DNA of 64,000 nt, taken from assembly GCF_042647165.1 (NCBI RefSeq), contig NZ_JBHRUV010000017.1; one strand, given 5' to 3'. Made by a program: the position numbers and the translations under genes. This stretch comes from Camelimonas abortus. Its GTDB lineage: Bacteria; Pseudomonadota; Alphaproteobacteria; Rhizobiales; Beijerinckiaceae. Every line of letters begins with the position of its first letter. Within the stretch, counting starts at the first letter, position 1. Of this stretch, positions 56,660 through 64,000 are shown piece after piece. Under the pieces are notes generated by a model, which was not told the origin of the DNA, did not search any database, and saw nothing but the letters and a program-made list of their open reading frames with translations.

Positions 56660-57586
56660 ATGCAGGACCTGAACGACCTCTTCTACTTCGCCAAGGTGAT
56701 CGAACACCGGGGCTTCGCCGCCGCGAGCCGGGCGCTTGGCGTGCCGAAATCTACTCTCAGCCGGAGGATCGCTGCGCTTGAGGAGCGGCTGGGCGTGAGG
56801 CTGCTGCAGAGAAATGCGACAAGGTTCTCGCTGACCCATATCGGCGACCAGTATTTCCGCCAGTGTCAGGCGATGATCGCCGAAGCCGAAGCTGCGCAGG
56901 AGGTGATCGACCGCACCACGGCGGAGCCGCGTGGGGTCATCTCCGTCACCTGCCCTGTGTCCCTGCTGCAGGCGCTTGTGTCGCCGATGGTGGCGCGGTT
57001 CCTGGCCGCCTATCCGCTGGTCACGGTCAATCTCGCGGCGACGAACCGGCGCGTCGATGTCATCGAGGAGGGCGTGGACGTCGCCTTCCGGGTTCGCTTT
57101 CCGCCGCTCGGAAACAGCAATCTGGTGATGAAAAATCTCGGCGACAGCGAACAGTTGCTGGTCGCGCACCCCGCCTTCCTGGATGAACATGGCCGTCCGG
57201 CCCATCCGCGTCAGGCGGCCGCCCTCCCGGCCATGGACCTCACGCGGATTACGCAGCGGCATGTTTGGGAGCTGACCGGCGAAAATGGCGACGTGATCTC
57301 CGTCCCCTTCCAGCCGCGCTATGTCACCGATGACATGGCGGCGCTACGCGACGCCGCCCTCAACAGGATAGGCATCGTTCAGCTGCCCGAGTACATGGTT
57401 CGCAACCATGTCAGCGCGGGAGAACTGGAGATCGTGCTTCCCCGGTGGAAGCCGAAGGCGGGCGTCATGCATCTCGTCTTCGCCTCACGCCGGGGCCTGG
57501 CTCCCGCCGTGAGACATTTCATCGATTTCATGGGAAAGGAATTCGCTCTGGCGTCTCGCGGCGCTCCAGCCGGGATCCCCTCCTGA
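56660..57586 (+). CDS. LysR-family transcriptional regulator
   Basis: 308 residues. The winged helix-turn-helix is at residues 1-60 ('LNDLFYFAKVIEHRGFAAASRALGVPKSTLSRRIAALEERL'), followed by the periplasmic-binding-like effector domain ('RGVISVTCPVSLLQALVSPMVARFLAAYPLVTVNL'). It resembles the DhcR/YafC/AaeR-like subgroup. An ATG four codons earlier (56648) is possible. It is divergent from the pirin gene and convergent with the isochorismatase-family gene, and probably controls both through the shared 36-bp block. The effector is unknown. Confidence 0.92.
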   Translation: MQDLNDLFYFAKVIEHRGFAAASRALGVPKSTLSRRIAALEERLGVRLLQRNATRFSLTHIGDQYFRQCQAMIAEAEAAQEVIDRTTAEPRGVISVTCPVSLLQALVSPMVARFLAAYPLVTVNLAATNRRVDVIEEGVDVAFRVRFPPLGNSNLVMKNLGDSEQLLVAHPAFLDEHGRPAHPRQAAALPAMDLTRITQRHVWELTGENGDVISVPFQPRYVTDDMAALRDAALNRIGIVQLPEYMVRNHVSAGELEIVLPRWKPKAGVMHLVFASRRGLAPAVRHFIDFMGKEFALASRGAPAGIPS

Positions 57587-57785
57587 TATGGCCTGGCGAA
57601 TTTGGGCCGGGACTCCGGGACTGATGATCACGTCATCGCCCCGGCGGCAGGTTCGCCCGCGGCGTCATCGTCCATTGGCCAGGGCGGCGTCCCTCCGGGC
57701 GCGCCCCGGGGGGCTGGAAGGCGAGCTTTCGTCGCCGGGCCTGCCATGGGCGGAAGGCGCGTGTCTGGCGGCCGCCAGGCGACGC

Positions 57786-58415
57786 TTATCTGGTTCCTTC
57801 CTTGAGACCCAGCAGCTGCCATTCCCAGCGAAGACCCTGGCCGAAGCCGCCGCCATGCTCCTCGAACAGCCTTGTGACGTCTCCAGCCGTCTCCTCGCGC
57901 GCCCAGTCCCGCTGCAACTCGCTGACATAGGACCAGGTGGTGGTCGGGATCGCACCGGCCTGGATCATGCGTTGCACGGCCATGTCGTGCGCCTCACGAC
58001 TGGCTCCGCCGGAAGCATCCGTGATGAAATAGACGTCGTAACCGTCTCCCAGAGCGGACAGCACAGGCATCTGCAGGCAGACTTCCGTCCACAGGCCAGC
58101 CATGACCAGCTTCTTCTTCCCGCTCTTCCTGACCCAGTCAGTGACACGGGGGTCTTCCCAACTGTTAAGCGTGGTGCGGTCAACCGGCGCCTGTTCGGGG
58201 AACACGTCCTGGATTTCTTTCAGCAGCTCCTGTCGTTCAGCGAACGCTGTGGTCAGCAGCGTTGGCACGTTGAAAATCTTCGCCGCCTTGGCGACCGCCT
58301 GGGCATTGTTAATGACCTGAGACGCTTCATGCGAGCGAAGCGTCAGAAGTTGAAGATACTGATGGTCGATCAGAAGAAGCGCATGATTGTGAGGGGAAAG
58401 AAGCTCGGTCGACAT
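57786..58415 (-). CDS. Isochorismatase-family hydrolase (YcaC-like)
   Basis: 209 residues. Catalytic triad candidates are D17 (LLIDHQ), a lysine at 99-102 (SGKKKLV) and the nucleophile C113 (WTEVCLQMP). The sequence resembles YcaC and related cysteine hydrolases of unsettled substrate. GGAGAGAG precedes the ATG. Its promoter carries copy 2 of the 36-bp block shared with the pirin/LysR region. Confidence 0.92.
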   Translation of the reverse strand: MSTELLSPHNHALLLIDHQYLQLLTLRSHEASQVINNAQAVAKAAKIFNVPTLLTTAFAERQELLKEIQDVFPEQAPVDRTTLNSWEDPRVTDWVRKSGKKKLVMAGLWTEVCLQMPVLSALGDGYDVYFITDASGGASREAHDMAVQRMIQAGAIPTTTWSYVSELQRDWAREETAGDVTRLFEEHGGGFGQGLRWEWQLLGLKEGTR

Positions 58416-58481
58416 TGTCTCTCTCCGTCGTCAGGGGTGAGTTTTTCTGGATGGGACGAAGGTAGGGCCGCTTCATTTTCC

Positions 58482-58517
58482 CGAGTAGGCGTCGATATCG
58501 GATCGTCGCGTCCCATG
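58482..58517. promoter_or_regulatory. Shared 36-bp block, copy 2 (isochorismatase promoter)
   Basis: It matches 56611-56646 at 26 of 36 positions including the TCGCGTCCCATG core (58506-58517). It lies 67-102 bases upstream of the isochorismatase-family start, a typical activator position. The block includes a small palindrome CGATATCG absent from copy 1. Confidence 0.65.
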
Positions 58518-59254
58518 AGCGCAACGTATGGCGGATGCAGCCCCGTTAACGGACTGCGGCGGCGTCGCCTCTGGTGAGGTTGCGCTCATCGCGCCTGCGC
58601 CGTTCAGGCATGAGACGCGCATGTACGGTAACTGGCGCAGTCCGCAGCGTTCCTCACGGGAGATTTCCGGACGGGCCGTCTCGCGCCGGCCGCGCATCTG
58701 GGCCGGCGGTCATCAGGCGGGCGCTGGCTGTCGCCGGCGCAAGGCGCGCCCCCCGGCGTCGCCCAGGCGACCTTCCGTAATGGTCACGGTTCTCCCGGCT
58801 GAACTGACGCGCGCCTCAGCGAACGGGGCCCGGCAGGCGCAGGGGCGAAGCAGTCCAGCGCCAGCCCGCGCCGCCGATTGTTGAACCGTCGCCCCGCAGG
58901 GACGCCTGGCGCTGGTCGCCGACCCGCCGTCGCCGGATGTCATGCCTTCAGGCGCAAGAGCCTCTCCGTCCGCCGGAAGCTGATGTTCGCGCGCGTCAGT
59001 TTGGGATGACAGGCATCCGGAAGCAGGGCCAGCTGCTCCAGGCGGTCCCGGCGCTCGAGGACAAGGGGGGAGATACGCACGACCCGGGCGGAGCCTTTCG
59101 GGCGGATCAGTGCAGGAAACTTCAGGCGGGCTCATGCCCTGACCGAATCCGGACGCGCGCGGCAGGATCAGGCTCGAGGGCTTCCGGCAGGTCGTCTCCC
59201 GCCATCCGGTCAGCGAGCGGAAAGGACGGGGCGGCGGGAGGCATGCCGCAGCGG
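58518..59254. other. Gap of about 740 bases without a recognisable gene
   Basis: Frames of up to 140 codons exist but are Arg/Pro/Ala/Gly-rich and unlike any family. It may be the remains of deleted genes or simply regulatory sequence; nothing specific can be named. Confidence 0.4.
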
Positions 59255-60148
59255 TCAGCCGCCCCTGATCCTGTCCGCCATGAAGTCGATGAACAGCCGC
59301 ATGCGCGGCGGCAGGTGCGCGCGGGAGGAATAGACGACATAAAGGTTGATGTCGTCATGCTCATATGGCTCCAGCAGCCGGACCAGCCTGCCCGCCCTGA
59401 TGTCTTCTTCGACATCCCAGAACGCCTTGTAGGCGACCGCGTGTCCGTCAACGGCCCATTGATGGATCAGCTCCGCGTTGTTTGACAGAAGCCGCCCGGT
59501 CACCCGTATTTCCGTCGGCCGGCCGTTCTCCCTGTACTTCCAGCGATCGAAAATGCGCCTGCCGCGGATCAGCCTCGCGCAGTCGTGACTGAGGAGATCT
59601 GCGGGACGCAGGACCGGCGGACGCTGCGCAAGATAGGAAGGCGACGCCACCGTCACGCGTCTGCTGCGCAGCAGGATGCGCCTGATCAGGCTTCCGTCTG
59701 CTGGTTCGTCCAGGAACAGGCCGATGTCGATCTCTTCCTCAAGGATGTCGACGTGGGCGTCGTTCAGGATGAGTTCGATGCTGATGTCTGGATAGCGGGC
59801 GGTGAACTCGGCGACCAGCGGCGCGATGCGCCTCCGGCCGATCTCGAGCGGTGCCCCGATCCGCATGTGACCGCGTGGCCGCCGCGAGCGCGCCATCACT
59901 TCAGCCTCGGCGGCGTCGATATCCCGGAGAATCGCCTCCGCGCGCTCAAGGAACGTGCTGCCCTCCTCCGTGAGGGTGAAGCGTCGGGAGCCTCGTTCGA
60001 TCAGCCGTACGCCGAGTCTTTCCTCCAGCGCGGCGAGGCGCCTGCTGATGGCTGCAAGCGAGCCGTTGTTGCGGCGCGCAGCCTCCGAAAGGCTCCCCGC
60101 CGCCACGATCCGGACGAACAGGCGCAGGTCACTGATCTCGTGCGTCAC
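59255..60148 (-). CDS. LysR-family transcriptional regulator
   Basis: 297 residues. The N-terminal helix-turn-helix 'LRLFVRIVAAGSLSEAARRNNGSLAAISRRLAALEERLGVRLIERG' is typical, and the effector domain begins 'PRGHMRIGAPLEIGRRRIAPLVAEF'. It is transcribed divergently from a HlyD/DUF2955 efflux pair, with 113 bases between, so it most likely regulates that pair. Effector unknown. Confidence 0.93.
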   Translation of the reverse strand: MTHEISDLRLFVRIVAAGSLSEAARRNNGSLAAISRRLAALEERLGVRLIERGSRRFTLTEEGSTFLERAEAILRDIDAAEAEVMARSRRPRGHMRIGAPLEIGRRRIAPLVAEFTARYPDISIELILNDAHVDILEEEIDIGLFLDEPADGSLIRRILLRSRRVTVASPSYLAQRPPVLRPADLLSHDCARLIRGRRIFDRWKYRENGRPTEIRVTGRLLSNNAELIHQWAVDGHAVAYKAFWDVEEDIRAGRLVRLLEPYEHDDINLYVVYSSRAHLPPRMRLFIDFMADRIRGG

Positions 60149-60261
60149 GCGTCACCTTTCCACCTGGCGCAAGGATGCCTTCCGGTTCCGGCGCCTGCAA
60201 GCCATCGAGACCGCCGGCCACATAGCGACAGGCCAAGGGACTGAAAATGACTTGACCAGAC

Positions 60262-61344
60262 ATGACAGACACGGTTTCACGCCCCTCTCTCACGCCCGAG
60301 CAACGCTTCCGTCGAAGCGTGTTCACGTCGGCGGCGGCCGCGGCGCTCCTGCTGCTGTATGCGGTGATTGCGGACCGTTACATGCCGGTCACCCCGGAGG
60401 CGCGGGCGCTCTACGACACGGTGAGGGTGGCGCCGGAGGTGTCCGGCGCCGTCGTCAGGGTGAACGTCGCGAATAACCAGCCGGTTGAGGCCGGCCAGGT
60501 CCTGTTCGAGATCGATCCCTCCCGTTACGCGCTGGCGGTCAGGGCCGCCCAGCTTGCGATTGAACATGCTGGTCAGGCCAACCGGCAGCTGGACGCAGAG
60601 ATTGCCGAGGCGGAGGCGGCTGTCGCCAGCGCCAGGGCGGCGGCGGCCGACCAGGTGCGCCAGGCCCGGCGCAAGACGGAGCTGAGCGAACGCATGGTCG
60701 TTCCGGTCAGTATGGCTGAAACGGCCGCCGCCAGGCGCGATGAAGCCCTGGCGGCCCTGCAGGCTGCGCAGGCGCGGCTCTCGTCAAGTCTCGTGCGGCG
60801 CGGCGACAGGGGGCCCGACAACCTTGCGATGCGAGAGGCCCGTAACAGGCTGGCCATTGCGCAACGTGAGCTGGCGTCGACCACCGTCGTCGCCGCTCAA
60901 GACGGCGTCGTAGCCAACATGTGGCTGCGTCCGGGCCACTATGTCGCCGCCGGCGCCCCCGTGCTGACGGTGGTCGGCCGGACGCCGACGATCGTCGCGG
61001 ACTTCCGTGAGAAGGCCCTGACCCGGGTGCGCCCGGGCGATCGCGCGCTCGTCAGTTTCGACGCATTGCCGGGCCAGGTGTTCGCTGGCCGCGTCATCTC
61101 CATCGAAGCCGGCGTCGCCCAGGGTCAGGTCGACCCCGACGGTATGCTCGCCCGGACTGTAGAGACCGACCGCTGGATCCGCCGCGCCCAGCGCGTGCGC
61201 GTGAACGTGCGGCTGGACGCGCCGCCACGCCTCGTGAGCGGCGCCCGCGCCACGGTCCAGCTGGTTCCCCGTGGTTCTGCTGTTTTCCGTTTTCTGGCCA
61301 GGATCCAGATCGTCCTTTTCGCGCAGGCCCGCCATGTCTACTGA
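60262..61344 (+). CDS. HlyD-family membrane fusion protein
   Basis: 360 residues. One N-terminal membrane helix (about 20-40), then the biotinyl-lipoyl-like domain ('VRVAPEVSGAVVRVNVANNQPVEAGQVLFEID'), an alpha-helical hairpin (about 95-195) and the beta-barrel ('VAAQDGVVANMWLRPGHYVAAGAPVLTVVG'). It links an inner-membrane pump to the outer membrane, like AaeA and EmrA. The stop overlaps the DUF2955 gene by 11 bases, so the two are coupled. Confidence 0.92.
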   Translation: MTDTVSRPSLTPEQRFRRSVFTSAAAAALLLLYAVIADRYMPVTPEARALYDTVRVAPEVSGAVVRVNVANNQPVEAGQVLFEIDPSRYALAVRAAQLAIEHAGQANRQLDAEIAEAEAAVASARAAAADQVRQARRKTELSERMVVPVSMAETAAARRDEALAALQAAQARLSSSLVRRGDRGPDNLAMREARNRLAIAQRELASTTVVAAQDGVVANMWLRPGHYVAAGAPVLTVVGRTPTIVADFREKALTRVRPGDRALVSFDALPGQVFAGRVISIEAGVAQGQVDPDGMLARTVETDRWIRRAQRVRVNVRLDAPPRLVSGARATVQLVPRGSAVFRFLARIQIVLFAQARHVY

Positions 61345-62386
61345 CTTCGGTTCCCCCCTGGGCGCCAATGACTGGCGCCTCGCTTGCCGGATGACCTTCG
61401 GCGCCATCGCCGGCTGGGCGCTGGCCAGCCTTCTCTCCCTGCCGTACGCAGCCTTCCATGCAGTGTACCCGCTTGTGCTGATCGGTCTGTCGCCAGGGTT
61501 CGACCGGCATGTGGCGCTGCAGTTTCTGGCCGCTGCGCCCACCGGGATGATCGCCGCGGCGACCATGACCGGCGTGCTGTCGGTTCACCCGGTCCTCATG
61601 ACGGCTTCATATCTGGGCTTCGCGCTCGCGTGCTTCCGCATGATGACCAGTCCGCGCAGGCTGTTCATGTTCGGCGCCATCTCGCTGAGCGTCTGCAGCG
61701 CGCTGGTCCACTACGGCAGCTATCCGCAGGTCCCGTGGGAGCAGCTTTACTGGTCCGCCGCCGGCGCCCTGGTTTTCAGCGTGGCGAGCTATTTCGTGGC
61801 GTTCGCCCTCTTCCCGGACGTGGAGCCGCGGACGCCAGCCGCGCCGCCGCCGCGCACGCCGGAGCAGCGCCGCCATCTCGTCGCGCTCTGCGCGCTCGCA
61901 GCCACCGGCTCGTTCGCATTCTTCCAGATGTTCGAGGCCAGTGACTCGCTCAGCGCCCAGATGGCGACGGTTCTGATCCTCCTTGGGCTGACCCATGACG
62001 GCATCTGGAACGCCGGCCGCACGCGCCTTTCCGGCTCCGTCATCGGGTCGGTCCACGCCACGCTGGCCCAGGTGGCGATCCAGAGCCACTCAGGATTCTG
62101 GCCTCTCACCGCGACCGTCTTCCTCGTCGGACTCCTGTGGTTCAGCGCCGGGCACGCCCGTAGCAGGACCGGGCCAGGCAAGGGATTCGCCGCAGTCACC
62201 GCCCTGGCGATACTGTTCGGCCAGCTCCAGCCTTCCGACGACCTGATCCAGAACGCGCTGTACCGCAGCGTTTCAGTCGTCGTCGCAATCCTGCTGATGC
62301 TGGTGTTTGTTTCGCTGCTGCACCGGATGCTGAACTGTCTGCGGGCGACGCGTTGGTCCGGCCAGACCCAGGGAAAGCTGGCGTAG
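61334..62386 (+). CDS. DUF2955/FUSC-like inner-membrane transporter subunit
   Basis: 350 residues with two blocks of hydrophobic helices (about residues 20-165 and 195-340) around a hydrophilic Pro/Arg-rich linker ('VEPRTPAAPPPRTPEQRRH'), the duplicated layout of aromatic-acid exporter (AaeB-like) and DUF2955 proteins. It partners the upstream HlyD protein as the inner-membrane pump. Substrate unknown; an aromatic acid or toxic weak acid is a guess from the family. ATG at 61334 overlaps the HlyD stop. Confidence 0.82.
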   Translation: MSTDFGSPLGANDWRLACRMTFGAIAGWALASLLSLPYAAFHAVYPLVLIGLSPGFDRHVALQFLAAAPTGMIAAATMTGVLSVHPVLMTASYLGFALACFRMMTSPRRLFMFGAISLSVCSALVHYGSYPQVPWEQLYWSAAGALVFSVASYFVAFALFPDVEPRTPAAPPPRTPEQRRHLVALCALAATGSFAFFQMFEASDSLSAQMATVLILLGLTHDGIWNAGRTRLSGSVIGSVHATLAQVAIQSHSGFWPLTATVFLVGLLWFSAGHARSRTGPGKGFAAVTALAILFGQLQPSDDLIQNALYRSVSVVVAILLMLVFVSLLHRMLNCLRATRWSGQTQGKLA

Positions 62387-62548
62387 TGGAGCCATGACCG
62401 CATGCGGCGGCGCCATTTCCCTGACATTTCCAGCATCTGAAGCGCAGGGGCGGCTGAGAGCGGAGGCGCTGCGCGCCCGCATGACGGCGCTTCGGCCATG
62501 GGCGGCGTCCGCCGGTGTCCGCGCGGCCAGGGAGCGTGGGGCGCAATG

Positions 62549-62577
62549 AAAAAGGCGGCGCGGATCGCCGCGCCGCC
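62549..62577 (-). terminator. Intrinsic terminator of the second aldehyde dehydrogenase gene
   Basis: A 10-bp perfect stem GGCGGCGCGG/CCGCGCCGCC with an ATCG loop, followed by T5 on the minus strand, 50 bases past the stop codon. Confidence 0.92.
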
Positions 62578-62626
62578 CCCGTTCCGGGCGTTGTGGGCCG
62601 CGTCCGCGGCCCGCGCTGTCGCCGTC

Positions 62627-64000
62627 TCAGGTCCGCGCCACGTAGATGGCCTGCGGCGCCATGTACTCCAGCAGGCCGTCCATGCCGTTCTCCACGCCGA
62701 AGCCGCTCTGCTTGTGGCCGGCGAACGGGGTGTCCGGACGCAGGTTGAGGTTCTGGTTGATCCACACGGTGCCGGTTTCGATGCGGCGGGCGATCTCCAC
62801 CGCCTTATCCGTGTCCTTCGACCACACCGCGCCGGCGAGGCCATAGTCGCTGGCGTTGGCGCGCTCGATCACCTCGTCCACGTCGCGGAACCGCATCATC
62901 GGCAGGATCGGGCCGAACGCCTCCTCCTGCACCACCCGCGAGTCCTCCGGCGGATTGTCGACGATGGTCACCGGGATGAAGTAGCCGCCGTTGTCGGGCA
63001 CGTCCGCGCCCTGCAGCAGGGTGAGGTTGTTCTTTTTCGCGTCCTCCAGCAGGTTGAGCACGCGCTCGTACTGGCGGCGGTTCTGGATCGGGCCGAGCAT
63101 GGTGCCCTGCTCGGCGCCGTCGCCCACCTTCACCGCCCTGGCGATGCCATGCAGGCGGTCGCGCAGGCCCTCGTAAACGTCCTCATGGACATAGAGCCGC
63201 TTGGTGGCGACGCAGATCTGCGCCGTGTTGAAGAAGGCGCCGAAGAAGATCTTCTGCGCCACCTCGTCCAGGTCCACGTCCGGCAGCACGATGGCCGCGT
63301 CATTGCCGCCGAGCTCCAGGGTGACGCGCTTGAGATCCTTCGCCGCGTTGGCCAGCACGCTCTTGCCGGTGGCGGTGGAGCCGGTGAAGGAGATCTTGGC
63401 GAAGCCCGGATGCGCCGTCATCTGCGGCCCGAGCTGGTCGCCGCCCGAGACCACGTTGAGCACGCCCGGCGGGAACACGTCGCGGAACAGCTCGCCGATC
63501 TTCAGCGTGCACAGCGGCGTGAACGGCGAGGGCTTCAGCACCATGGTGTTGCCGGCGACCAGCGCCGGGCCGACCTTCCACATGGCCAGCGTCACGGGGA
63601 AATTCCACGGCGCGATGGCGCACACCACGCCCAGCGGCACGTAGCGGGTTTCGATGTACTGCGTCTCCGAATCCTCGGAGACATGCACCGGCGGCGTCAT
63701 CTGCGAGACTGCCTGCAGCCACTGGGCCGCGCCATGGATCTCGAGCAGCGCCGCGTCCACCGGCCGGCCCTGTTCACGGGTGAACAGGCGGGCCAGCTCG
63801 TCGGCGTTGGCGGCCAGCGTCTCGCCGGCCTTGCGCACCAGCGCCTGCCGCTCCTCAATCGGCGTGTTCCGCCAGGTCCTGAACGCGGCGCGGGCGCTGG
63901 CCACGGCCTCGTCCAGCAGCTCCGGCGTGCAGTCCGGCGCCCTGGCGAAGGCCTGGCCGGTGGCGGGATTGATCACGTCGATGGTCGCGGCCGCGGAGAC
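62627..64000 (-). CDS. Aldehyde dehydrogenase, N-terminus outside the window
   Basis: At least 457 residues; the reading frame runs out of the window at 64000. General base in LELGGNDAA, catalytic cysteine in AQICVATKR, and cofactor motifs 'IAPWNFP' and 'FTGSTATG'. The visible part begins 'IDVINPATGQAFARAPDC', close to the usual ALDH N-terminus, so little is missing. It belongs to a different subgroup from the ALDH at 17.8 kb (for example 'VATKRLYVHEDVYEGL'). Substrate not predictable. Confidence 0.93.
   Translation of the reverse strand, partial: VSAAATIDVINPATGQAFARAPDCTPELLDEAVASARAAFRTWRNTPIEERQALVRKAGETLAANADELARLFTREQGRPVDAALLEIHGAAQWLQAVSQMTPPVHVSEDSETQYIETRYVPLGVVCAIAPWNFPVTLAMWKVGPALVAGNTMVLKPSPFTPLCTLKIGELFRDVFPPGVLNVVSGGDQLGPQMTAHPGFAKISFTGSTATGKSVLANAAKDLKRVTLELGGNDAAIVLPDVDLDEVAQKIFFGAFFNTAQICVATKRLYVHEDVYEGLRDRLHGIARAVKVGDGAEQGTMLGPIQNRRQYERVLNLLEDAKKNNLTLLQGADVPDNGGYFIPVTIVDNPPEDSRVVQEEAFGPILPMMRFRDVDEVIERANASDYGLAGAVWSKDTDKAVEIARRIETGTVWINQNLNLRPDTPFAGHKQSGFGVENGMDGLLEYMAPQAIYVART

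Noticed and set aside
58528..59135. Small proteins in the gap between isochorismatase and the second LysR gene
   Set aside because: Frames on both strands are of equal poor quality and lack start signals.

Overview
The window is about 64 kb of very GC-rich (roughly 70%) bacterial chromosome, densely coded on both strands. Gene content and order point to an alphaproteobacterium, probably of the Hyphomicrobiales/Rhodospirillales type. The markers are carD-fdxA-S4 protein-Suv3-like helicase, ptsP-prfA-prmC-DUF4167-clpB, DUF1178-nitrilase-grxC-comF-methyltransferase, and tsaD/gpsA/EVE facing hemC-hemD-mitofilin-hemY. This assignment is inferred from synteny and protein families, not from a marker tree. 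No rRNA, CRISPR array, insertion sequence, integrase or phage gene was seen. Two tRNA genes are present: tRNA-Arg(CCU) and tRNA-Thr(CGU).

Layout. 1-4.4 kb: a tyrosine-phosphatase-like protein, an MsbA-type ABC exporter, an MFS transporter and tRNA-Arg. 4.7-11.6 kb: an M48 lipoprotein protease, then carD, fdxA, an S4 RNA-binding protein and a large helicase. 11.7-19.3 kb: a malyl-CoA-lyase-like enzyme, beta-carbonic anhydrase, asd, an unknown anchored protein, a degenerate beta-lactamase-fold protein and an aldehyde dehydrogenase. 19.4-27.1 kb: a lipid A acyltransferase-like protein, ubiG, a VOC protein, a SnoaL-like/four-helix membrane protein pair, DUF1178, a nitrilase, grxC, comF and a BioC-like methyltransferase. 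27.3-37.5 kb: ptsP, prfA, prmC, DUF4167, a CaiB-type CoA transferase and clpB. 37.7-44.7 kb: an aspartase-like lyase, an RluA-type pseudouridine synthase, ftsY, acs and an EVE protein. 44.8-54 kb: gpsA-tsaD, and divergently hemC-hemD-mic60-like-hemY, then an FMN glutamate-synthase-like protein. 54-55.3 kb: a two-domain VOC protein and tRNA-Thr.

The stretch from 55.3 to 62.4 kb, just past tRNA-Thr, is looser and looks accessory. It holds a pirin gene broken by a frameshift in a G7 tract, a LysR regulator, a YcaC-like isochorismatase-family hydrolase, a second LysR regulator and a divergent HlyD/DUF2955 efflux pair. The pirin/LysR intergenic region and the isochorismatase promoter share a 36-bp block (26/36 identical, with a 12-bp perfect core), which suggests a small regulon run by the first LysR protein. 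The window ends inside a second aldehyde dehydrogenase.

The leads I rate highest are this shared cis-element with the broken pirin gene, a pair of tandem TTAC-N7-GTAA operator-like sites upstream of the SnoaL-like gene, a 613-bp non-coding region with a long hairpin between prmC and the DUF4167 gene, and a beta-lactamase-fold protein that has lost its catalytic residues. I found no clearly new multi-gene system. Most of the window is conserved alphaproteobacterial core.
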